The notes under the pieces are model-generated. The model saw nothing but the letters and a program-made list of their open reading frames with translations. It made no database searches and was not told where the DNA came from. Positions 1 through 11,436 of a DNA stretch of 64,000 bases are shown here, piece after piece. This stretch comes from Solanum dulcamara (lineage: Eukaryota > Streptophyta > Magnoliopsida > Solanales > Solanaceae), in NCBI RefSeq assembly GCF_947179165.1, contig NC_077241.1, forward strand, positions 78,269,648-78,333,647, read 5' to 3'. Position numbers and translations under genes: made by a program. Within the stretch, counting starts at the first letter, position 1, and each line of letters begins with the position of its first letter.

Positions 1-379
1 TAACAAAGAGAGCTAAAGTCTTTACCAGCATTAGTTAATTGTCATTGGATCCAATGTCTTTATAGGCTTTACAGACATTAAAATAGTGCTAATTGACTCT
101 AAAAAATATATTTAGCTGCAATTAAGTTATTGCTATTAATTAATTACCGCTAAAGATCATTTTTAACGTATTGACATGTCAATTTCCAAGATTCACTTGT
201 TAGACTATATCAACCCAAAGATACTTTTAACAATGTATGATATTATCCGTTTTGAGTCAATTTCACACGATTTCCCCAAAAGACCTCATCTTTTAAAAAA
301 TCCTACACCTTATAGATAGAACTTTATTCGCACACTCATTACTACTGGATATAATGTTGAATTCATATAAAGGATTGAC
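1..379 (-). other. probable intron 5 of the GH9 gene, cut by the window edge
   Basis: No further GH9 exon is readable here. The frame that continues past the exon 5 boundary runs about 29 codons without family similarity and then stops, so the sequence is best read as intron with the remaining catalytic exons off the left edge. The proposed donor reads GTCAAT after AAG, which is weak but agrees with the position at which GH9 genes are usually interrupted. Confidence 0.5.
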
Positions 380-2439
380 CTTAGCTAGTAAAGTTTGGGC
401 TCCAGCAAACTTGTTATCCCAACCGAATTCAGAGACATCTTGACTCCAGACTTGGTGATTTGAAGCATAACTTAAATAATCGTTTCCTCCACCTGCCTTG
501 TATAGCCAAGCAGCAGCCCACAATAATTCATCCTATAAAAAAAATATATTTAAAAACACTAATTAAGTTATGATTTAAAAATAAATAAATAATAACAATA
601 AGAATATGACAAGTTATTGAGTTATTGCCTAATTATTGAAATTATTTACTACCTTATAACCTGAGAAAGAGCAGTAGAATGGACAAGAAGCCTGGAAAGA
701 TCCTCTATACTGGTCCGCAAACGCAAATAACTAAGTGCTCAGGAAAAAGGAATCGTGAATCGGTTAATAGTCTGTTTGATCAAACTTTTAAAATTTACGA
801 ATTTTTTTTTTTGTCTAGAAGTTGTATGCTTACTGATTTTGCTCTTCTTAACAACTTGGTAGAATAGTTGGAATCAATATTTTTGAAAACAATAGATGCA
901 GCAGCAAAAGCAGCTGCCACATCAGCTGCCACCTCAGATCCTGGAGAATTTGATGTGATTTTATATAGTGTTCGAGGAGTATCCATGTCTTCAGGTCTCT
1001 CCCAACACTGGTGATCTGTATTTCCATCTCCAACCTGTCCACATAATGTATTTGTTAATATTACATAACTTGTGTCAGGGTTAATTAATTCGAATTCGCA
1101 TAAAAAAGTTCTATTTTAAAAGGTAAAACGATTTCTATTAAAGATGACTTCATTCTCAGAATTAGTGCACGCCAACATGTTAAAAATTAGCTTTTGAACT
1201 TGTCTTTAGGCCATGGGTGTGAGGAGTCGATATATCAATTGATTAAGCCCATACTTAAGGGCTTAGATAAACACTTATATAATAACCGGTCATTAATTGA
1301 TAAAATTAAGGAGATTTTGGTTAGATATTTTACATTTGAAAGCTGATATTAATTAATAGACATTGAAGAAAGGGTAGCATTTGACTTCTTGCTCATGATT
1401 CCTAGTTAAGAATGGAGGAGTACTGGTTAATACTCTACCACATATTAATCTTTGGTGGTTATAGTTTTAGATATAATAAAGATATAATTCTTGCAAACTT
1501 AAAATAAATAAAAATATGGTTCTCATTCTAATACTTAGTTTAAACTTTTAGATAATATAGTACACATATTTAATTCAATATATCTATCATAGAAGAACCT
1601 TGTCTTATTTCAAGCGATTTCTTTATCCCCCACACTGTCATAAGTTCCTAAAGCCTTTAGCGACATTTATATAGTCTTGATTATAAATACTCTTTTATTA
1701 TTGTTGCTAAATATGTCGCTAAATTCTTTTTTTGTCATTGTGACAATACAAGAATGGATTTATTTTGTTTTAAACATGTTTAGCCTAAGAAAAAGAGTCA
1801 AACATGGTCCATACCTAAAAATATAATTTAAATTTTTAGATAAGACGATATTCACCTGAGTATAAAGAGTGGTACTTGAAGTATGGGCTCGAATTAAGAA
1901 ATTTGTGCCCCAACGAATTGCCCGTTGGAGGTGGACAAGTTGGTTTGTTGAAGAGATTTGTGTTTGGTATTCAACAGCAGCCCAACTCAACAAGGTTAAA
2001 GAAAAAGCCATGGGCCATCCAAATTTCACATTATCACCAGCATCATAGTAGCCTCCAATCAAGTTCACCTAATATATGAATTTTAACACTTGGTATATAC
2101 ATCAGAACAAAATGCACATAATATAACCCTATTACTTGCAAAATTAATACTCTATTAATAAAATGAAGTTACCGACGTAGTTTGAAAAACATGTAATACT
2201 TTAATCATAAATATGTCATTCTTTTTGAGACAGATACATACCTGATCAATTTTGCCATCGACGAGTGCAGAATCTCCTCTCCATTTGACTCTTTGAGAAA
2301 CTGGGAGTCTCCCAGAACGTTGTCCTTCAAAGAATAAAATTGCTTTGCCAAGTGAATCTTTGTAATCCTGAGCAATAATAGGACCAGCCAAAATGCACAA
2401 GAAGAATATAACAACCCAAGTATTCTTTGAACAAGCCAT
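380..2439 (-). CDS. GH9 endo-1,4-beta-glucanase (endoglucanase), first five exons, 3' part outside window
   Basis: A secreted plant endoglucanase of glycosyl hydrolase family 9, expected to cut beta-1,4-glucans in the cell wall. Exons read on the minus strand: 2242-2439, 1856-2068, 834-1034, 653-730 and 380-532, giving 66, 71, 67, 26 and 51 codons, all in phase 0. Seen: a hydrophobic signal peptide over roughly residues 1-23 ending near IIAQ; the family opening [19 protein letters not shown]; the [18 protein letters not shown] block with the catalytic aspartates of DAGD at 75-78; then [28 protein letters not shown], the [20 protein letters not shown] block and the [16 protein letters not shown] block. 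These 281 residues are about half of a usual GH9 enzyme; the C-terminal catalytic His, Asp and Glu lie beyond the window. Upstream are a TATA box and a repeat insertion. Identity as GH9 is firm; the exact subgroup and enzyme activity are inferred. Confidence 0.93.
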
Positions 2440-2516
2440 TATTATTACATAACATATGGCTTACGCCTATTTAATATTATGTCTATCTTAGAAAGTTTGA
2501 TATAATGTTTTGGTGG

Positions 2517-2524
2517 TATTTATA
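2517..2524 (-). promoter_or_regulatory. candidate TATA box of the GH9 gene
   Basis: On the minus strand this reads TATAAATA, about 80 bases upstream of the GH9 start codon, a normal distance for a short plant 5' leader. Inferred from position and consensus only. Confidence 0.5.
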
Positions 2525-2631
2525 GGACATTTTTTGACAGTTACAAGGAAGCGTAAAATCTGGGAAACGCCCATTATGTAATGTTTGGGATAAGTTAGAA
2601 AACTATGCTACGTGAGATATATTATATAGTG

Positions 2632-2790
2632 GCGTAGCAATATGTAGGGCAGGGTGGCCAGTTGAACACCCTTCGTATATTGTATATATAGAAAATTATA
2701 TGAAGTATGTCAAAATTCATGTTACATTTTCATATGTATACATTAAATTTTGAAAGCTCTTAACAAATTTCCTGGCTTCGCCGAGAATGA
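2632..2790 (-). repeat. degenerate dispersed repeat with TGGCTCCGCC-like end
   Basis: The stretch contains GAACACCCTTCG and ends with CTGGCTTCGCC, matching in reverse orientation the layout of the copy at 56011-56193 (internal GACACCCCTC and terminal GTGGCTCCGCC). It lies immediately upstream of the GH9 promoter. The family was recognised by eye; its class is not certain. Confidence 0.4.
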
Positions 2791-2816
2791 TTCGTGTGCG
2801 TTAAGGGACTGGTATA

Positions 2817-3060
2817 CAACAACAACCCAGTGAAATCCCACAACATGGGGTCTGGGGAGGGTAGAATGTACGCAGACCTTACTCCTACCAAGGTAGGACG
2901 GCTGTTTCCTGGAGACCCTCGGCTCAGTAAAAGCATAAATGCATAAAAAAAATGTTAGATAAGAATAGGAAATTAAAAGCTTTATGAGAAAAACAACAAA
3001 CAAATAACGAATAGATAACAAATAAATACAAATAAATAAATACAAATAACAAATAACGAT
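2817..3060 (-). mobile_element. RTE/SINE-type 3' tail copy, truncated non-LTR insertion
   Basis: Read on the minus strand it carries the core GCCGAGGGTCTCC...GGTAGGAGTAAGG...TGCGTACATTCTACCC...TGGGATTTCACTGGGTTG and ends in TTG repeats. This is the same tail that ends the complete LINE at 41586. It is therefore a 5'-truncated LINE or a SINE that shares the LINE tail. An A/T-rich lead-in with TTATCTAACATTTTTT is shared with the copy at 14775-14975. Confidence 0.7.
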
Positions 3061-3469
3061 TAAGGGACTGATATATAACTTAAAATTAATTTACATTAAA
3101 TATTCATGAGTTCAGTTGTTATACACATTAAAAAAAATTACACTGTTTTAATAAGTGGAATTAATAATATGAAAAGAAAATGAGGCTTATAACATGTTAC
3201 GATCAACAAGTTATAATAGGCACAACTCAATGCCAAATAAACATGTTAGACAAGTCATATTTTAAATTAATAAAGAATTAACTTAAATAACTGACAATCG
3301 ATCAAATAAAAAGTAGTTGATGGTTGTATAATATATGTATAATCAGTATATAATATATACTATGCATATATTGATTAAACAAAGTAAACAATGAATATCT
3401 AGCCAATGGTTTTGTAAAGATCCCAGATTAAATTGTATTGTCTTAATTTATATAATACATTTTTCTTTT

Positions 3470-3685
3470 TAGTCCGTCTCAAAAAGAATGACATATTTTC
3501 TTATTTGAAATTTTTGTAATGACACTATCAACATTCTACTCATATGAGATCCACTTATTTGGCAAAATGTACATAAATGTGTACTATTTTTAAAGGTAGT
3601 TAGTGGAACATTATAAAGTCTTTTCATATTTTTTAATTTGCATGTTCAGTCAAACCGTATCACTTAAATTGAGACGAATGAAGTA
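3470..3685. mobile_element. degenerate Stowaway-like MITE
   Basis: The left end resembles TAGTCCGTCTCAAAAAGAATGACA and the right end is the rough inverse, AAATTGAGACGAATGAAGTA. Both match the ends typical of plant Stowaway elements. The middle is AT-rich and non-coding. Confidence 0.55.
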
Positions 3686-4210
3686 TTTTTTATAAAATAC
3701 AAAGGTCCTGAGGGAATGTAATTTCCATTTTCTGCCTTATTAAGTAACTTTCTTACAACGTCACTCGTGAGGAAGTTGAAAGGAAAATCATTACTTTGGA
3801 AGTTACAAAGTTTGAAAAATTTGGCAATGTAAGAATATAATGAGATTTTTCTTCTTCTTCTTCTTCTTTTTTTTGTGGATTGGCTAAAGATTCACGATTC
3901 ATTTATGTATAAAAATTCAATATAGATTACGCAAGAGCTATATAAGGGGATATGCTGAACCCATTCCTTAGCGTCACAATTCTCACCGTTACAAATTCAA
4001 ATCTCATACGTGTAAAAATTAAAAATGTTAAAAAACATATAACATCAAATCTCCCAAAACTTCACTTTCTTTTGTATAAAACATTAAATTATTCGCATGA
4101 ACTTAAAGTAGCGAAACTCTATCCACTGCGACAATAATTGTATGTCAATTTCGCCCATCATTATTTTTTCTAAAATTACTATCGGATTTATAGGCTGAAT
4201 GCCCTTTCAT

Positions 4211-4215
4211 CTAAT
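4211..4215. repeat. target site duplication CTAAT, left copy
   Basis: The five bases CTAAT immediately outside the left LTR match those at 8550-8554 outside the right LTR. This is the length expected for a Ty1/Copia integrase and it fixes the ends of the element. Confidence 0.85.
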
Positions 4216-4535
4216 TGTAGAATTCTCAGCAACTATGGAGAGAATCAAGGTTTTGTATTGATGATAATAAATGAGTACAAGTCTTCTTTATATAGGAGTG
4301 AGTTGTAGAGTCCTAAGCTAACTAAACTTAGAGTTATACTACAATACAAATACAATGAAATTAATTACAAATTAACCACTATACATTCAGCAGCAGCCTA
4401 GTCATAATCTGACTCTAACTTATCCAACAATGATTCCTATATAACTTAACTCTTTTAGTAGGTCTTTGAAAGTCGTTAGGACTCCTATAAGTTGGACCAT
4501 GTCGTTCCACCTGTTCCTTAGATGTATCTTCAACA
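4216..4535 (-). repeat. 3' LTR of Copia element
   Basis: A 320-bp repeat that on the minus strand begins TGTTGAAG and ends TTCTACA. It aligns with 8277-8549 over its whole length, with scattered substitutions and one 47-bp block missing from the partner. A purine run reading GAGGGGAAG (4536-4545) directly precedes it on the minus strand and is the polypurine tract. Confidence 0.9.
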
Positions 4536-7500
4536 CTTCCCCTCAAGCTAGTGAGTGGTGGAACAGTTACTCCTAGCTTGCTTCGAAAACCATCAAAAAC
4601 TTGCTTTGTCAATGCTTTGTATAAATGTCAGCTAGTTGATCCTTAGACCTCACAAACTGAGTAAGAAGTTGACCCCTGAACACTTTTTCTTGAAAAAAGT
4701 GATAGTCCATCTCAACATGTTTGGTTCTTGCATGCATAACTGGATTGTCTGTCATGTACAAGGCACTCACGTTATCACAGCATAGTGTAGGAACAGACTT
4801 GAGATACACCCCAAATCATGAAGTAAATATGTGATCCATGTCATCTCTGCTGCAGTGGAGGCTAGTGTTCTATACTCATCTTCAACACTTGATCTTTCTA
4901 CTGTAGTCTATTTCTTGGAAGTTCAAGAAATACAATTTGTACCTAGGTAGATGCTATAGCCTGTAGTTGATCTCCTAGTAGTGGTGCAACCTCCCCAATC
5001 AGCATCTGAATATCCTTACAACCTACAAAGTGATTGTGAAATAATTCTAGGTCCAAAGTGTAAAGTGCCTTTGATGTATCTTATAATCCTTTTGACTCCT
5101 TGAAGATGTTCACTATTGGGACTTTGCATAAACTGACTTTCTAGATTCACTGCATAAGTGATATCAGGCCGTGTGAGTGTCAAATATCGAAGACTTTGTA
5201 CTATCATTGTGTATAAAGAGGCATTTACAAAACTTCCCACAACTTCATGTAAACCATATTTTTGAGCCAAAAGAGTAGCAACAGCCTTTGCCAAAGTCAT
5301 ATCAGGCTTATCCAGTAACTCAGCAACATACTTACTCTGACTCAAGTGAATTTCTCCTGCAAAATACTTGACCTCTACTCCTAGAAAGAAGTATAAAGGA
5401 TCAAGATCTTTCATAGCAAATTAATTTCCAAGTTGTAGAACCAACTCTGAGACATATAATGGATTACTTCATGTTATAATAATGCCATCTACATATAACA
5501 AGAGGAAAATGATACCTTTGGGAGTTTGTAAAGTAAATAAGGTAGGATTTGTCTTATTACAAAGGAACCCACGATGTAATAGATGCATGTTAAACCTGTT
5601 AAACCAGGCTCTTGGTTCTTGTTTAAGATCATACAGTTCCTTCTTCAATAAACAAACATGTTGAGGATACCTCGAATCAATAAAATCAGGAGGTTGACTC
5701 ATGTATACCTCCTCTTGCAAGAAACCATGTAGAAATGCATTTTTGACATTAAACTGCCTAATCCTCCACTTAGAGCTAACAACAATGAATAGAACCACCC
5801 TAATAATTGTCTCCTTAACCACATGGCTAAATGTTTCTTCAAAATCTATCCCTTCAAGTTGTGAAAAACCTCTGACAATAAACCTGGTTTTGTATTTGTC
5901 TACAGTTTCATTTGCCTTTAACTTAGTCTTAACACCTATTTAGAACCAACTAAGTTTATACCAGTAGATTTGGACACTAATATCTATGTCTTGTTATGCA
6001 AAACACTAATTTCCTCTTACATAGTTGCACGCCAATATAGGGACTTGAGTGCTTCTTTAGTAGTCTTTGGTTCCCTCAAAATATCTTCTTTGTTGTTAGC
6101 AACAAGTGATAGATGATGTTTCTTTTCCTTGTTTCTGGTGATCATATGACGCCCTTGTGGTGCAAATAGTGCAGGAGGTGTAGTCATATTCCACTTTGAA
6201 AGATCAACTTCTAGATGTATGCCTGGTCCAGGTGGACTGGTCACAAGTACAGGTTCATAAAATGGTGAACCAACACTTTCAACCTGTTCCATACTATCAT
6301 CATCTAATCCTGCATTACCATCATCAAATTCGGAATCTGAGAAGTTAGTAGCACTAGCAGCAGCATCAGATATAAATGCTACAATGTGATCAGTAACACC
6401 ATCATCAGCAGTATGTGAATCAGAATCAATATTGTCAACTTATTCCATACCATCATCATTAAAAGTTATAGATGTTATAATGTGAACAGCAGCCTGTGTA
6501 GTTAGATCAACCTGTACTTCTCCTGAAGTAGGAGCAGTTGGTGCCTATACTTTAGAAAAAAATTCAACAAAAGTAGCTAAATGAGGTGAGACATCAATGT
6601 TAGTCTGGGATTGTTTTGGAGACACAAAGGGTTATGTGTTCTCATCAAAAATGACATATTTGGAAACATACATCCTCCTTGTTGAAGGATGATAACATTT
6701 ATAACCTTTGTGCAGACTATTGTATCTTATAAACACATACGGATAAGTCTTTGGACTAAACTTGTTACTGCCCTTGATATGTGGAAAACACCTACAACCA
6801 AACACTTTTAAGTTGTTATAATCAAGTTGCTCACCATGTACTTGACAAATAGAGTCACCATATTTAAGACTGAGGAAGGTAGTTTATTGATGAGGAACAC
6901 TGCAATGAGAAAAGCCTCAACCCATAGAAACAAAAGAAGATTAGCATGGAGTAAAATAGTCAAATCAGTCTCAATGATATGCCTATATTTTTTTTCCTGA
7001 AATTCCATTTTATTCAGGTGTGTTGGTACATGAATATGTCTGACAATACCACAATTTTCTAAATATTTAATGAAATCTTCTTTGAGGAATTCACCACCTC
7101 CATCACACTGGAATATCTTAATCTCTTTAGAAAACTATTTTCCACCAGTTTTTGAAATTTTACAAACACTTCAAAAAATTCAAACAGAATACCTGAATTA
7201 TTTGTCATATGAATAGTGGCTCTTAAGTCCACATACAAGGTATCATCAATGGCAGATGTATTCTGCAAATTGATACTAGCCAATGCTTGTGGTAGTTCAT
7301 CAACGGATTGGTACAAGTAGCCTCACCTGTAAAAACATTTAAGAGCAGTATGGTTATTCCTACCACAAATTTGACAAGACTCAACGTTATTCCTTTCCTT
7401 GTTCGAAGAATCTATTCCATTCTGGTGGTTTTGAGAACATGTTCCTTGTCTAGCAGGCTTGAAGCCTCTTTCTCTATAGTAGTTTCCTCTTCCCCTGCCC

Positions 7501-8276
7501 ATTTGGGCAGAGAATGCCATGTTATGATTCTGTGATGGCACTTCTTCTTCATCCCCCCTCATATCAAAATCCTGAGAGCATTAATAAATTGATTAAGAGT
7601 GGGATATAGTGTCTTACCTAGTATAACAGTCCTGAAGGTCTTGCACTTAAGACCTAAACTTCTAGCAAAGTTAATTATTTTTCTATCTTCATCCACAGGT
7701 TTATGAATGGCTGCAAGACCATCACATATACCCTTGAATTCCTTAAGGTATTCATCAATCTTTTTAGTTCCTAGCTTAATACTTTGCAGTTTTTATTGGA
7801 GCTGAAACTCCTTATCTTTTGCTGTTTGAAGATATGCTTCTTCTAAGCATTTCCATATCTCCTTGGCAGTTGAGCAGCCCATAATCAGGTATATGTTTTC
7901 TTCTATCAAGGTGCCTGAGATCCAACTCCTTAGCAGCACATCTTTCTCATCCAGTCGTCAATGCTATCACTATCTTCTGCATCATTCTCAACAGCTACAG
8001 CTTTCTCAGCAGTCTTTCCAATGGAACAGGTGCTCTGAGTTGGTTCAGTTGCTATGATGATATAGATTAGTCTCATCACCTGAATTAACTACATCATTTG
8101 TGTCCTCCATATAAGATAATTTGTTGGCTTAAGTTTAATGGAACAGGGTGCAATGAGGTGATTAAGGGAGGAGGTGGATAGTGTATTGGTGGATAGAGCC
8201 ATTGTAATTTGGACGTGAGATTTTGATTTTGATTCAATACTTTAAATAGCGGAAGAGCTATAATGCTATAATACCA
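4536..8276 (-). pseudogene. internal region of Ty1/Copia retrotransposon: decayed gag-pol
   Basis: Minus-strand order is gag, protease, integrase, reverse transcriptase, RNase H, the Copia order. Recognisable pieces: gag from about 8109 with an early stop, a UBN2-like region at 7560-8100, and a zinc knuckle CQICGRNNHTALKC near 7323-7375; a protease segment near 7220 in which the usual DSGA reads DLRA; integrase at 6808-7008 (WVEAFLIAVFLINKLPSS); reverse transcriptase at 5469-5822 and 5016-5414, where the catalytic YVDD box reads YVDG; and an RNase H end at 4609-4809 (SKDQLADIYTK). Frameshifts and stops separate these pieces, and the protease and RT active sites are altered, so the copy cannot mobilise itself. 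A primer binding site, TGGTATTATAGC, lies against the 5' LTR at 8262-8276 and resembles the initiator-Met tRNA type. Confidence 0.9.
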
Positions 8277-8549
8277 TGAAGAATTCTCAGCAACTATTGA
8301 GAGAATCAAGGTTTTGTATTGATGATAATAAATAAGTACAAGTCTCCTTTATATAGGAGTGAGTTGTAGAATCCTAAGCTAAATAAACTTAGAGTTATAC
8401 TACAACACAAATGCAATGAAATTAATTACAAATTAACCACCACATGTTCATAGCAGCAACATAGTCATAATCTGACTCTAACTTATCCAACAAGACTCCT
8501 ATCAGTTGGGCCATGTCATTTAACTTGTTCCTTAGATATATTTTCAACA
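8277..8549 (-). repeat. 5' LTR of Copia element with internal deletion
   Basis: Begins TGTTGAAAAT and ends TTCTTCA on the minus strand. It is 47 bases shorter than the 3' LTR. The missing block lies between two CTCCTAT-like words that are both present in the longer LTR, which suggests loss by recombination or slippage between short direct repeats. Confidence 0.9.
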
Positions 8550-8554
8550 CTAAT
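8550..8554. repeat. target site duplication CTAAT, right copy
   Basis: Matches 4211-4215 exactly. Confidence 0.85.
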
Positions 8555-11300
8555 GGACTAGTCAAAGGTTGGACTCTCTTATTCAATATATAACAATTGA
8601 TAAGAACGCATGTCAATCAATGTTTGAGATCAGTGACGGAGCCAAAAATTTAAATAATTGAGAGTTCAAAAAAAATTCTTATACCAAAGAAATTCAACAA
8701 CGTATATATATATGCTTTGTCTATTGGACAATTTTAGCAAAGCATGCCCGTACGTATAATCTCTTTATATTTGAGTGAAAGGTGAGAAAACTTAAGTATG
8801 AAAATCAAATAATTATAGTTAAGATGTGTTTTGATAAATAATTAGTGATAGTTATAAAAAAAACTCGCACATAATAGTACTTCATGTATTAAACTCAAAA
8901 AACAAGAATAATTTAAATATGTTTTTGATCTATTAACTCTCTTTTTTTCCTTTTCAAAATAAGATTTAGTCTTTACTAGTCCAACAATATTACCTACCTG
9001 ATAATAGAGGATCCCATTTGGAGAGGCAAAGTGAAATGATGAAATTATTAAGGGTGAAAGCATGGAACATTACCAAGGAAAAGATAAAAAGATGTAAGAT
9101 AAATCGAATAATATAATATTATTGTAGAACTATAATATACATATTTCGCCTTAAAACCAAAATAATTATGTTTATAACCATATCTAAACTAAATTATGTG
9201 TGGCTTCCTGAACCAAAGCACATGAAAATTTATTTTGATTAAAAGCAAACATAATAGGACTCGAATCCATAATTTCAAGCACGTGAAAATTCTGTTTTTG
9301 ATAACCGCAGGAGGAAGAACACTATAAGTCGAACAAATTAAATTTCCGTGTAACTTCCGTTGTTTGTTTGATTCATCTTCCTTTGGCTTTTTGGTGAATT
9401 ATCCACTTGCCAATATTATATTCCAATTACTGCATCCAAATAAGATTTGTTTTATGTGGAAAATAATAATATGAGAATATTATGCAGTGAATAATACAAG
9501 GACAATTATGCATATAATTAATTGCTTATAACTTTTAGACTTTCTTTTGCTTAGTCTTATACATGATTTCATGTATTGCCAATTTATGTATTCTTATTTC
9601 ACAATCTAACAAGAATAAAACAATACACTTTTGATCACTCACAACTTATGTGAATATTATTGACACACTATAGTGTCTATGCAACAAAAGGATGAATCGA
9701 TCGCTTGATGATGATGGTGAGATAGATAGGATTTTATTATTTTTTAATAATCAGATGCCTCGAGTTTGATTCTTGCATATATATATATAAAAAAAATTTG
9801 ATATAAGTGCTTTCACCTTTAATGGTTCTTATGCGGTGCTATTTTGAATTAGTCAGATCCCCAATACAAATATTGAATACCAATGAAAAACCAAATTTTA
9901 AAAAAATGTATCTCTTTTAAGTGGATAATCATTGCAAGATAGCATTTTATCTATCAAATCTCTTTGGAACACGCCCTTTTGTTTTGTATGGACGTAGAGG
10001 AACCCTTTATATTATGACTCTCTTGGTCAACTTTATTACATCAATAGAAAGCTTTTGTCTTTTTCTTTTTCTTTTTGTTGAAAATTATTATACATATGTA
10101 TATGTAAAAGAAATGATCATTTTAATAATCTATTGATTTTTAAAAAGCAGTACAATTGACTAGGTAAAGTCTGGCAGAAATAGTGAAGGGTAACACTAAT
10201 TAGGCGAAGGTAGTTTGCATGCCTTGACTATAGTAAGGATATTGGGATTTTTTTTATTTTTTTTCATTTTAATCCCTCAATAATAAGTCATGCTCTTCTT
10301 GGTCCAAAAGAATTTTTTTAGTGAGCACATAAAACCATCAAGTTGGTTCATCTAACTGTTGGAGTGCCACTTAGTTTGTAGGATGCATGGAAACATGGAC
10401 TCGTTTTGGAAAATCCTCCCTTCATATATCATTAACTAACTTTTGAGATTGAGTTAGGTCAAAATTCATTTTATCGATAATATCATAGTCGGGGCTCATA
10501 CCAATTCATTGTTTACGATGTTGGGTCTCTCATCTTATACTATCCACACTCCAAATATCCAGTCTTGGGCGTGCAGGGCTAATTGTTGGAGCTGTCCGGC
10601 CACATCGTTTTGTGGACTTGGATTCTTTACATAGTCTTGGGTAATTCTTTCATCATGAGCTAGTTTTGGGGTTGAGTTAGACCCAAAATCTATTACTATA
10701 GTGTCAGAGCTCATAATTATAATTCTAATTACAATATTTCACCAAGTTAATTAACAATATAATTCCACATATAACTTCTTGTGATAGGAAAAGTTGAATG
10801 TTTTTTCTTGTTACAAGAAATAGTCTTAGTGATTTTTATTATACTTAGATAAAGTTGAATGATTTTTTCGTTACAAAAAATCTTTAGTAGATTTAATGCA
10901 ATAAAATGAAAGTACTTGAGTTTACTATATAGTATGAAACTAACTCTTGTATTAACCATCCAAATTAAACTACAATGAGATACAATTTGGACATACAAGT
11001 TTTAAACATTCCACAACGTTTTCATTCACCTCTTAAGTTTCCTGCCTAAACCATGCATTTACGCTTTATACTTAAACAAGTTAAAACACACCACAATAAT
11101 AATAATGATAATAATTTGTTATAATTACACGACGTGTTATGGTGGTAATAACATGTTTTTGGGGCACGTACGTCTACCATTTCTAATAAGGCAGTTGAAC
11201 AGATTTTATTAGGTAAAATGTAGTTGGCTTTTATCAAAGGGTACAAGCCAATTAATTTCTCACTGTATTCTCCTTACCCTAAAAAAAATAAAAATACCCC
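8555..11300. other. AT-rich intergenic region upstream of the WRKY gene
   Basis: No convincing coding region. ACGGAGCCAAAAATTT at 8635 resembles the edge of the same dispersed repeat seen at 56 kb. A tRNA-derived SINE relic lies at 9700-9908. The remainder is AT-rich sequence with only short chance ORFs. Confidence 0.6.
9700..9908 (+). mobile_element. degenerate tRNA-derived SINE (Solanaceae SolS-like)
   Basis: The 5' part resembles a decayed pol III promoter (GATGGTGAGATAGATAGG, then CCTCGAGTTTGATTC in the B-box position). The 3' part, TATGCGGTGCTATTTTGAAT followed by AGTCAGATCCCCAATACAAA and an A-rich end, recurs in related forms at 49.4, 53.1 and 54.3 kb. The family assignment rests on these shared blocks. 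Confidence 0.5.
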
Positions 11301-11312
11301 ATCTATCACAAC

Positions 11313-11360
11313 ATATATATAAAACTGTCCAACAGCTATCACCTAACTTCATCTATAAAT
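11313..11360 (+). promoter_or_regulatory. candidate TATA elements of the WRKY gene
   Basis: TATATATAAAA at 11313-11324 and TATAAAT at 11354-11360 lie 113-124 and 77-83 bases upstream of the first ATG. Either could set the start; the sequence cannot decide. Confidence 0.4.
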
Positions 11361-11436
11361 TTCAAACATAATTTATTTGTAACATTCTTGCAAAACTTGA
11401 TCGACCCCATCATTTTCTTTTAATTTATCTCATCGA

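Noticed and set aside
1760..2079. Plus-strand ORF at 1876-2079 opposite GH9 exon 2
   Set aside because: It is the antisense shadow of a clear GH9 exon with family motifs and proper splice sites on the minus strand.
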